NCBI GenBank assembly: GCA_964647485.1
Contig: CAZYHV010000004.1
Coordinates: forward strand, 1-64,000
Direction: 5' to 3'
DNA from: FW021-bin31 sp964647485
GTDB taxonomy: Bacteria; Bacteroidota; Bacteroidia; Chitinophagales; Chitinophagaceae
Length of the DNA stretch: 64,000 nucleotides
The notes below the pieces were generated by a model. It was not told the DNA's origin and did not search any database. It worked only from the letters and a program-made list of their open reading frames with translations. Below are positions 25,655 to 33,254 of this stretch, piece after piece; positions within the stretch are counted from its first letter, which is position 1, and every line of letters starts with the position of its first letter. Both the position numbers and the translations under genes were made by a program.

Positions 25655-27949
25655 TTAATCCTTAGAAAGCGAAAAAGGAGCCGCTTCCTGTTTTGTCCCT
25701 CTCCTTTTATTTGGTTTTTCTCCCATATCAAACTTTAAGGTTCCGCCCTTCATAATATCAAAATGATCGATATAATTCTTCTTATATTTCTTCTTATTCA
25801 AAAAGGCTTTCTGTATATAGATATTCTTTTTGTTATTCTTCGGAGATTTTATAACAAAAGATTTCCCATTCTCTAGCTTCAAAGTTACTTTTTTAAATAA
25901 GGGGGCGCCAAAAACATACTCGGTACTTGCCGGTGTTACAGGATAAAAACCCATAGCAGAAAAGACATACCAGGCAGAGGTCTGTCCATTATCCTCATCC
26001 CCACAATATCCGTCAGGAGTAGGTCTATAGAGCCGGTTCATCGTTTGTCTTACCCAATATTGTGCTTTCCAGGGCTGGCCGGCATAATTATATAAATAAA
26101 TCATGTGCTGAATCGGTTGATTCCCATGTGCATATTGTCCCATTCCTGCAATTTGCATCTCCCTGATTTCATGAATTACTCCTCCATAATAACTGTCATC
26201 AAAGGTAGGAGGCATCTTAAAAATAGAGTCTAACATGCTCACGAATGTCTTTTTCCCGCCCATGAGGTCAATCAACCCCTGAACATCTTGAAATACAGAC
26301 CAGGTATAATGCCAGCTATTCCCCTCTGTAAAAGCATCTCCCCATTTAAAGGGATTAAAAGGGGAGGCAAATGTCCCGTCTTTGTTTTTACCACGCATCA
26401 GATTATGAGAGGGATCGAATAAATTCTTATAATTTTGACTTCGCTTTTTATAAATACCAATTTCCGATTCCGGTTTCCCCAAAGCCTTCCCTAATTCATA
26501 AATAGCATAATCATCATATGCATATTCTAAAGTTCTGGCCGCATTTTCATTAATTCCTACATCATAAGGAACGTATCCTAATTTATTATAGTACTCAACA
26601 CCTTTCCGTGCGACAGCATCAATAGGGCCTTCTGTATTGGCATCTTTTTTCAAGGCTTTAAATAAGGTCTCAATATCATATCCCCGAATTCCTTTGAGAT
26701 ATGCTCCCGCTACAACAGAGGCAGAATTATTTCCTACCATTACATTTCTATATCCCGGTGCGGACCATTCAGGAAGGAATCCTCCTTCTTTAAAATCATT
26801 GACCAATCCTTTTTGCATCTCTTTATTTATATTGGGATACATTAAAGTAAGGAAAGGGTATAAAGCACGAAAAGTATCCCAAAATCCCGTACCGGCAAAC
26901 ATATAGCCCGGCAATACTTTGCCATTGTAGGGGCTGTAATGAATAATCTTTCCATTTTGATCTTTCTCATACATTTTCAAAGGGAAAAACAGGGTTCGAT
27001 ATAAAGCCGAATAAAATGTCCTGATCTGTTTCATTGTCCCTCCTGATACCATGATCCTACTCAGCTTATCATTCCATTCTTCTTTGGCTTTCTCTTCCGT
27101 TTGGGCAAAACGATCCTTTCCAATTTCCCTTTTTAGGTTCACTTCCGCCTGATCTAAACTCACATAAGAAGAAGCTACTTTTACATTGACTTTTTCTCCC
27201 CTCTTTGTTTTAAAACCCACAATAGCACCCACATGGTCAGCCTTATACGCTAAGGTATCTGCTGCCAGTGTTTCACCATGCCAGGTATCTGCCGAAGTGA
27301 AAGGATGATCAAAATACATTACAAAATAGTTTTTAAAATTCTTGGTAACACCGCCGCTGTTGCGGGTTGTGTAACCAACGATCTTCCGTTCTTTCGGCAA
27401 TATCTTGATATAAGAGCCATGATCATAAGCATCAATGACGACAAAGGAACTATCTGACTTTGGGAAAGTAAAATCTAATTGTGCCGCTCTGGTAGTAGGG
27501 GTCATCTCTGCCCACACATCATAATCAGCAAGATAGACTTTGTAATAATACGGTTTTACGGTCTCTGCTTCATGAGAAAACCAACTTCCTCTTTTCTTTT
27601 GATCAAAAATTTTCTTTCCGGTCACCGGCATAATCGAAAATTCACCAAAATCATTCATCCAGGGGGAAGGCTGATGCGTCTGTTTCAGTCCTCTGATTTT
27701 ATGCGCAGCGTATTGGTATTGCCAACCATTCCCATTTTCTCCGGTCTGTGGAGTCCATAAATTCATTCCCCAAGGCATACCAATAGCAGGATAGGTATTC
27801 CCGGTGGATAATTTAAAATCAGACATGGTACCCATTAACGGATTCACGTATTGTACCGGGTTTTTAATATCTTTAATAACTTGCCCGTTTGCGCCCATAA
27901 CAAACAATAGCAATGCAACGAATAAACTATTTCTCTTCATATTACACAT
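25655..27949 (-). CDS. GH92 alpha-mannosidase
   Basis: A 764-residue GH92 enzyme, calcium-dependent exo-acting alpha-mannosidases in the characterised members. Signal peptide near VMGANGQ; N-terminal beta-sandwich then the catalytic alpha/alpha barrel. Signatures: NPLMGTMSDFKLSTGNTYPA, GTGFWDTFRALYPFL, YAYDDYAIYELGKALG, HGNQPIQHMIYLYNYAGQPW and YCGDEDNGQTSAWYVFSAMG. The latter two strings are typical of family members acting on mannan side chains, often alpha-1,2 or alpha-1,3. It lies 15 bp after the EEP-fold gene and 35 bp before GH125. The exact linkage cannot be fixed from sequence by eye. Confidence 0.94.
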   Translation of the reverse strand: MCNMKRNSLFVALLLFVMGANGQVIKDIKNPVQYVNPLMGTMSDFKLSTGNTYPAIGMPWGMNLWTPQTGENGNGWQYQYAAHKIRGLKQTHQPSPWMNDFGEFSIMPVTGKKIFDQKKRGSWFSHEAETVKPYYYKVYLADYDVWAEMTPTTRAAQLDFTFPKSDSSFVVIDAYDHGSYIKILPKERKIVGYTTRNSGGVTKNFKNYFVMYFDHPFTSADTWHGETLAADTLAYKADHVGAIVGFKTKRGEKVNVKVASSYVSLDQAEVNLKREIGKDRFAQTEEKAKEEWNDKLSRIMVSGGTMKQIRTFYSALYRTLFFPLKMYEKDQNGKIIHYSPYNGKVLPGYMFAGTGFWDTFRALYPFLTLMYPNINKEMQKGLVNDFKEGGFLPEWSAPGYRNVMVGNNSASVVAGAYLKGIRGYDIETLFKALKKDANTEGPIDAVARKGVEYYNKLGYVPYDVGINENAARTLEYAYDDYAIYELGKALGKPESEIGIYKKRSQNYKNLFDPSHNLMRGKNKDGTFASPFNPFKWGDAFTEGNSWHYTWSVFQDVQGLIDLMGGKKTFVSMLDSIFKMPPTFDDSYYGGVIHEIREMQIAGMGQYAHGNQPIQHMIYLYNYAGQPWKAQYWVRQTMNRLYRPTPDGYCGDEDNGQTSAWYVFSAMGFYPVTPASTEYVFGAPLFKKVTLKLENGKSFVIKSPKNNKKNIYIQKAFLNKKKYKKNYIDHFDIMKGGTLKFDMGEKPNKRRGTKQEAAPFSLSKD

Positions 27950-27964
27950 ACAATATTAATACTT

Positions 27965-28804
27965 CTATTTCAAAATCAGTTCGGTCAATATAGGGAAATG
28001 ATCAGACGGATATTTCCCATGATAAGTATCGCTCAAGATTCCCCATCGTCGAACCTTAAATTTTTTACTCACAAAAATATGATCAATTAAATCAGATAAC
28101 ATAATACGTTTCCCAAAATCCTGCCAGCTGGGGTTGAAGGCATATGGATGCTTGGCCAGTTTATAGGTATCCTTCAGTTTCCGGGAATCGGCAATCCTTT
28201 TGTACCATTTCGATGTGTTATCCCCGTTAAGGTCTCCCATAAAAATGACCGGTTTATTCCCAACTATTTTTTTTATCTTTCTCAAGACCAATTTACTGCT
28301 TTCATTACGAGCCGAATCCATTTGAAAATCATAATGTGTATCAAACACATAGAATTTGGTTTTCGTCTTCTTGTCCTTTAACAATACCCAGGAACAAATA
28401 CGATTACAACAAGTAGCATCCCAACCCAGAGAAGGAGTATCCGGTGTTTCAGACAACCAGAAATCTCCGGCATCCAACATTTTAAACTTTTTCTTTTTAT
28501 AAAAAATTTCAGAATGTTCTCCTGCATCCTTCCCATCCGCTCGCCCAATACCATAGCGTTTATATTCCGGCAAAGCTTCACTTAAATCTTCCAACATATT
28601 GATCAACCCTTCTTGCGTCCCCAAAATGTCAAAATCATGAAAACGAATGAGTTGAGCAATAACCGAACTACGTTGTACCCATAAATTTCCCGAATCTGCA
28701 GGATTGTCATATCGTAAATTATAGGTTCCAACGATATAGCTTTGTGACGAAGCAGTTACAGTCAACAACATAAAAACAGATAAAAGAAGATATTTTACTC
28801 GCAT
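27965..28804 (-). CDS. Exported endonuclease/exonuclease/phosphatase-fold protein
   Basis: A 279-residue exported enzyme (signal cleavage near TASSQ) with the metal-dependent phosphoesterase fold shared by DNase I, sphingomyelinases and inositol phosphatases. Motifs: VGTYNLRYDN, ILGTQEGLINML (catalytic Glu), FMGDLNGDNTSKW (Asp-Asn), and the terminal YPSDHFPILTELIL with the catalytic Asp-His. It is the first gene of the mannan operon, directly behind a LacI-type operator. A periplasmic phosphodiesterase removing mannose-phosphate or other phosphoesters from yeast-type mannan would fit, but this is inference. Similar proteins are common in Bacteroidota saccharide loci. Confidence 0.85.
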   Translation of the reverse strand: MRVKYLLLSVFMLLTVTASSQSYIVGTYNLRYDNPADSGNLWVQRSSVIAQLIRFHDFDILGTQEGLINMLEDLSEALPEYKRYGIGRADGKDAGEHSEIFYKKKKFKMLDAGDFWLSETPDTPSLGWDATCCNRICSWVLLKDKKTKTKFYVFDTHYDFQMDSARNESSKLVLRKIKKIVGNKPVIFMGDLNGDNTSKWYKRIADSRKLKDTYKLAKHPYAFNPSWQDFGKRIMLSDLIDHIFVSKKFKVRRWGILSDTYHGKYPSDHFPILTELILK

Positions 28805-28887
28805 AAAAGCTTAGGATTTAGATCTAAAAGCGTCTTCAAATCAACAACACGAACTATTTCTCCTCATTTTCTACAAAAACGCACCAA

Positions 28888-28913
28888 CAAAGATAAAATA
28901 TTAAATCGATTTA
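28888..28913 (-). promoter_or_regulatory. Promoter with LacI-type operator, EEP-GH92-GH125-MFS operon
   Basis: On the minus strand TTG, a 19-bp spacer and TATCTTTG (28888-28895) form a full Bacteroidota promoter. The spacer contains the perfect 12-bp palindrome TAAATCGATTTA (28902-28913) with the central CG typical of LacI-family operators. A repressor bound there would block polymerase. The site is shared with the divergent lacI gene 134 bp away. Confidence 0.75.
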
Positions 28914-29028
28914 GCAATTTTTTTTTAAGATTCAGGAATATTTTACCGTTGTGAAAGAATATGAAGCCTTTATTTGTCAGCCCTCCGAGACTTCAAATAT
29001 AAAATACCTCGTTCTCGTTTTTTTATAA

Positions 29029-29036
29029 TACATTTG
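29029..29036 (+). promoter_or_regulatory. Predicted lacI -7 box
   Basis: TACATTTG, a perfect TAnnTTTG match, ends 11 bp before the lacI ATG at 29048, implying a very short 5' untranslated region. No TTG at ideal -33 spacing is visible. Confidence 0.5.
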
Positions 29037-29047
29037 TCTTCTTATAT

Positions 29048-30076
29048 ATGCAAAAAAAGAAATATTCAATTAGCGATATTGCCCGGGAACTTGGAATATC
29101 TACAACCACTGTTTCTTTTATTTTAAATGGCAAAGCCAAAGAAAAGCGAATCAGCGATGGTCTGGTCAAGAAGGTTCAAGATTTTGTTGTCAAGATAGAT
29201 TATAAACCCAACACTCTTGCCAGAAGCCTTCGTACCGGACGAACCAATATCATTGGTCTGATGGTGGAAGACATTTCAAATCCTTTTTTTTCGGCTATCG
29301 CTCGTGCGATAGAAGAAAAATCCTATCAAAATGGATATAAAATAATCTATTGCAGCACCGAAAATGATACTTCAAAAACGCAGGAATTAATCAACATGTA
29401 CAAAGAGTGGCATGTTGACGGATATATTATTGTTACGCCCAAAGGAGTTGAAGAAGACATAAAAAATTTGAAAGAGAGTGGAAAGCCGGTAGTGTTGTTT
29501 GATCGATACCTTCCGGGAATCGAGACAGATTCAGTTATTATAAATAATCAACACAGCGCCTATCATGCCACCAAGCACCTTATCAAGCAAGGTTTTAAGC
29601 ACATTGCCTTTATCACCATCCATTCTTTACAACTTCAAATGCAGGATCGACTCTCCGGCTACACAATGGCTATAGAGGAATATAACCTTCCTTTACACAT
29701 ACATAAACTAGATTACAAAGAAGCTCAATCCGCCCAATCTATTGTTCAATTTCTAAAGGAAGAAAACGAAATCGATGCCATTCTTTTTGCAACAAACTAT
29801 TTGTGTGTGACCGGACTGAAAGCACTCAAAAATATAGGCGCTCATATTCCTGAAGATATAGGCGTGGTCTCTTTTGATAATTATGAATTATTTGAGATGC
29901 ATACCCCCACTATAACTGCCATTGCACAGCCTGTAGAGCAAATTGCGGAAAAAGCAATCGGACTCCTGCTCACTCGCCTGAAAGAAAAAAAACAAACTAA
30001 AAACTTTAAACAAATCATGCTTCCTACCTCCTTCATCGCCCGGGATTCTTCAAAAAGAAAAGAAACCATCCGGTAG
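29048..30076 (+). CDS. LacI family transcriptional regulator of the mannan locus
   Basis: A 342-residue regulator. The N-terminal LacI helix-turn-helix (YSISDIARELGISTTTVSFIL) is followed by the hinge region DYKPNTLARSLRTGRTNIIG, then a periplasmic-binding-protein-like sensor domain (VEDISNPFFSAIARAIE, GYIIVTPKG, PVVLFDRYLPG, IGVVSFDNYELFEMHTPTITAIAQP). It sits between the divergent EEP-GH92-GH125-MFS operon and the ROK-GH92 operon. Four promoters in the locus share a CG-centred near-palindrome, so this protein is the obvious candidate repressor; the ligand is likely mannose or a mannose derivative. Regulation by LacI contrasts with the hybrid two-component systems of the well-studied gut Bacteroides mannan loci. 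Confidence 0.93.
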   Translation: MQKKKYSISDIARELGISTTTVSFILNGKAKEKRISDGLVKKVQDFVVKIDYKPNTLARSLRTGRTNIIGLMVEDISNPFFSAIARAIEEKSYQNGYKIIYCSTENDTSKTQELINMYKEWHVDGYIIVTPKGVEEDIKNLKESGKPVVLFDRYLPGIETDSVIINNQHSAYHATKHLIKQGFKHIAFITIHSLQLQMQDRLSGYTMAIEEYNLPLHIHKLDYKEAQSAQSIVQFLKEENEIDAILFATNYLCVTGLKALKNIGAHIPEDIGVVSFDNYELFEMHTPTITAIAQPVEQIAEKAIGLLLTRLKEKKQTKNFKQIMLPTSFIARDSSKRKETIR

Positions 30077-30092
30077 AACCGGATTAATTTAG

Positions 30093-30113
30093 TACCTTTG
30101 CTAAATCGTTTTA
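30093..30113 (+). promoter_or_regulatory. Promoter with LacI-type operator, ROK-GH92 operon
   Basis: TACCTTTG (30093-30100) is a perfect -7 box, immediately followed by TAAATCGTTTTA (30102-30113) over the expected transcription start. The operator is identical in sequence to the one at 37088-37099. It also shows that translation must begin downstream, at 30137. Confidence 0.75.
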
Positions 30114-30136
30114 TTATTAGAAACAGCTTATTTAAA

Positions 30137-31051
30137 ATGGATCAGGACTTTAAACTCATTGGCATTGATATAGGAGGCTCTCATATTACAGGGGCAGAGA
30201 TCTCAAACGAAGAAGGAAAACTTCATATTAGTAACAAAATAAGGAAACTCGTTGATGCAAAAGGGAGCAAATCCTCCATTTTAGATAAATGGATAGAAAC
30301 TATAAAATCTTTTACTAAAGCAACAGATAAGGATGCTATAAAAATAGGGGTCGCCATGCCCGGTCCTTTTAATTACGAACAGGGAATCTCCTTGATTAAA
30401 GGATTGGATAAATATGATGCGCTCTATGGTTTGAATGTGCGTCAAGAGCTGGCTTCTTCAACGGGTATACCGCCCACCAATATTCTATTTAGAAATGACG
30501 CAGAATCTTTTCTGCATGGAGAAGTAATTTACAATAAAATACCTCAAGAGGAAAAAGTCTTAGGTGTTACCTTAGGGACCGGACTAGGTGCAGCTACAAG
30601 CATTAACGGGAAGACAAAAGACGTTTTTAGAGCCATCAAACCCATGTATGATGGAATCGCTGAAGATTATATCTCCACCCGTTGGTTTCAGAAAAGATTC
30701 AAAGAGCTTACCGGGCAGACTTTGCCTGACGTCAAAACACTCTTAAAACAAGAGCCCTCCCTTCAAAAGAAGATCTTTACCGAATTTGGTAAAAATCTCG
30801 GTCTTTTTCTAGATCATTTTATTACCGATGAAAACGGAACGATCATTATTATGGGGGGAAATATTGCACGATGTTTAAATCAATTTAAAACGGTTGCGTT
30901 GTCTCAAATCCAAACGCCCAATATCGACATCCGACAAAGTACTTTATGGGAAAATGCGTCCCTGATTGGGGCTGCATGCAGCTACGCTGAAGGGGAAAAA
31001 TTGGTATCGGAAACGATACCAAGTAGCAGTCAAAAGTATTCAGCGTATTGA
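30137..31051 (+). CDS. ROK family protein, atypical (sugar kinase or sensor)
   Basis: About 304 residues from the ATG at 30137; earlier start codons lie upstream of the predicted transcription start. The ATPase fold is evident: phosphate loop IGIDIGGSHITGAEI, AMPGPFNYEQG, LFRNDAESFLHGE (catalytic Asp) and GVTLGTGLGAA. However, the ExGH sugar/zinc motif and the Cys-rich CxCGxxGC motif of typical ROK kinases are missing; the equivalent region reads PMYDGIAEDYISTRWF. With GH92 behind it and the operator before it, phosphorylation of imported mannose is the simple hypothesis, but the missing residues leave specificity, or even activity, open. Confidence 0.8.
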   Translation: MDQDFKLIGIDIGGSHITGAEISNEEGKLHISNKIRKLVDAKGSKSSILDKWIETIKSFTKATDKDAIKIGVAMPGPFNYEQGISLIKGLDKYDALYGLNVRQELASSTGIPPTNILFRNDAESFLHGEVIYNKIPQEEKVLGVTLGTGLGAATSINGKTKDVFRAIKPMYDGIAEDYISTRWFQKRFKELTGQTLPDVKTLLKQEPSLQKKIFTEFGKNLGLFLDHFITDENGTIIIMGGNIARCLNQFKTVALSQIQTPNIDIRQSTLWENASLIGAACSYAEGEKLVSETIPSSSQKYSAY

Positions 31052-31099
31052 GTAGATAAGCTGCGATCTTCTTCCTTTCATTATTTAATCGATAAGTCC

Positions 31100-33241
31100 A
31101 TGTTAAGGAAATTCTTTTTATTGTGTCTTACCGTATTTCTTTCTTCCGGCGCCTTCGGTCAAAAGAAAGCCATTGATTATGTCAATCCCTTTTTAGGAAC
31201 GGCACCACTCACTGATAGCGCACATATTGGTTACCGGCCTCCCGATGGCTGGCGGGTGTGGGCAGGATTAGTCTTTCCCGGCAGTTCCCTTCCCAATGCC
31301 ATGGTACAACTGAGTCCCATAACAAAGTATCATTCCGGGGCAGGCTACCAATATGAGGATAGTATCATTTACGGCTTTACCCATACCTGTAAAGGACATT
31401 GGAATTTATGCAATATTCCGCTGCTGCCGGTCACCGGCACCGTTACTGCAGATGATTTCGGCTCCGGTTTTAGCCATAAAAAGGAACAGGCTCATCCGGG
31501 CTATTATCAGGTTTTTCTCAATCGGTATCATATCAATGTCGAATTGACCTCTACTTTACGTTGTGGGTTTCATAAATATTCCTTTGAAGAAAATCAGGAT
31601 AAAAAGCTGATTATGGATTTGGGGCAATCAAATGAAAACGTAAGAGGGTGGGATTTGAAAAAAGAAAACAGCAAGGCCATTTCAGGATATCAGGTTACCG
31701 GCGATACTTTGTTCTTTTATGCAGAAACCAATACCTCTATCCACAACATAGACTCTTTAATCTCAAAGGATCGGATTGTCCCCCTGCTCCATTTCTCCAC
31801 ATCTACCCGACCGCTGGAAGTAAAAATAGGACTTTCTTATGTCAGCATAGCCAATGCAAAAGAAAACCTGGCAGCCGAAATCGGCAAGAAAAGTTTTCGT
31901 CAAGTGAGAAAAACAGCCGCCGGAAGCTGGAAACATTTACTCTCAAAAGTCAGAGTGTCCGGCGGCACAGAGAAACAGAAGAGGCTTTTCTATTCTTCCC
32001 TATACCGCTCTTTTTTATGGCCGGCATTGCGCAGCGATGTGAATGGAGACTATAGAGATGCAGCAGGAAAAATTCAAAATAAAGGTTTCCGGTACTACAC
32101 CATTCCATCCCTCTGGGACACTTATCGGAACAAGGTAGTCTTACTCGGGTTACTTTCTCCTGACGTAACCACAGATGTCCTTAAATCTCTGGTGGACCGA
32201 GGAAAGGTCACCGGATTCATCCCGACATTTTTCCACGGGGATCATGCCGCTTCCTTTATTGCCGGTTCTTATCTGCGTGGGCTCACCGATTTTGATATAG
32301 ATACAGCCTATCATCTGCTTTTAAGAAATGCCACCTTGGAGGGAGGAACCCGTCCCTACATAAAAGAATACATGAAAAAGGGATATATCTCCACCCCCGC
32401 CATTGACGCCCCGAATGTGGAAACAAAAGCGAAAGCGGGCGTTGCCAAGACATTAGAATATGCTTTCGATGATTATGCGATAGCCCAACTCGCTAAAGCA
32501 CTAAAAGATACAACTCGCTATCATACTTTCATGAAACGTTCTAAAAATTATAAACAGGTATTCGATACTTCAACGAATTTCATGCGCGGAAGATTAAAAA
32601 ACGGAGGCTGGGTCAAACATTTCAATCCACAGTATCCCTATTACGAATATATGTATCGGGAAGCCAATGCTTGGCAGGTATCCTTTTTTGCCCCACAGGA
32701 TATGCCGGGACTTATTCGTCTCTACGGCGGAAAAGCTGCCTTCGAGACCAAACTGGACTCTTTTTTCACCCTGCCCTGGAATCCCAATTATATCGCTCGG
32801 AATATTTCCTGTTTTATCGGACAGTATAGTCAGGGAAATCAACCGGATCATGAAGCTCCTTTCTCTTATTATTTTATAGATAAACCGGAGAAATCACAAA
32901 AGATTTTAGACACCATTATGAATGGTTTTTATGGATTGGGGAAAAACGGACTAGCGCTCCCCGGGATGGATGATGCCGGAGAAATGTCTTCCTGGTTTGT
33001 GTTTACCGCTGCCGGTTTATATCCGTTTACCGCCGCTGATCCGCGGTATTTGGTCACCGTTCCTCTGTTTGATAAAGTAGTGTGGACCACGCCTTCGGGA
33101 AAACATCTCACGATCAGACATCAGGGAAAAGGAAGAAAGTTAAACCGTATACGGGTAAACGAAAAGACGCAAAAGGGCTATTTTATCTATCAGAATTTAT
33201 TCAAGCAGGGGGGACATATCACTGTGGAGACAGAAGAATGA
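31100..33241 (+). CDS. GH92 alpha-mannosidase (second copy, divergent)
   Basis: A 713-residue GH92 protein with a signal peptide (cleavage near GAFGQ). Signatures: VNPFLGTAPLTDSAH, FPGSSLPNAMVQLSP, SLWDTYRNKVVLL, YAFDDYAIAQLAKAL, QGNQPDHEAPFSYYF and the base-containing LPGMDDAGEMSSWFVFTAAG. It differs clearly from the other GH92 at 25655-27949 (for example GMDDAGEMSS where the other has CGDEDNGQTS), so it probably cleaves a different linkage or position. It is 48 bp after the ROK gene in the same operon and ends 13 bp from the convergent 726-residue gene. Confidence 0.93.
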   Translation: MLRKFFLLCLTVFLSSGAFGQKKAIDYVNPFLGTAPLTDSAHIGYRPPDGWRVWAGLVFPGSSLPNAMVQLSPITKYHSGAGYQYEDSIIYGFTHTCKGHWNLCNIPLLPVTGTVTADDFGSGFSHKKEQAHPGYYQVFLNRYHINVELTSTLRCGFHKYSFEENQDKKLIMDLGQSNENVRGWDLKKENSKAISGYQVTGDTLFFYAETNTSIHNIDSLISKDRIVPLLHFSTSTRPLEVKIGLSYVSIANAKENLAAEIGKKSFRQVRKTAAGSWKHLLSKVRVSGGTEKQKRLFYSSLYRSFLWPALRSDVNGDYRDAAGKIQNKGFRYYTIPSLWDTYRNKVVLLGLLSPDVTTDVLKSLVDRGKVTGFIPTFFHGDHAASFIAGSYLRGLTDFDIDTAYHLLLRNATLEGGTRPYIKEYMKKGYISTPAIDAPNVETKAKAGVAKTLEYAFDDYAIAQLAKALKDTTRYHTFMKRSKNYKQVFDTSTNFMRGRLKNGGWVKHFNPQYPYYEYMYREANAWQVSFFAPQDMPGLIRLYGGKAAFETKLDSFFTLPWNPNYIARNISCFIGQYSQGNQPDHEAPFSYYFIDKPEKSQKILDTIMNGFYGLGKNGLALPGMDDAGEMSSWFVFTAAGLYPFTAADPRYLVTVPLFDKVVWTTPSGKHLTIRHQGKGRKLNRIRVNEKTQKGYFIYQNLFKQGGHITVETEE

Positions 33242-33254
33242 GATGTATTCGATA

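Noticed and set aside
31084..31096. Operator-like TTAATCGATAA before the second GH92
   Set aside because: It has a CG core but poor outer matches and no -7 box, and the upstream ROK promoter already serves this gene.
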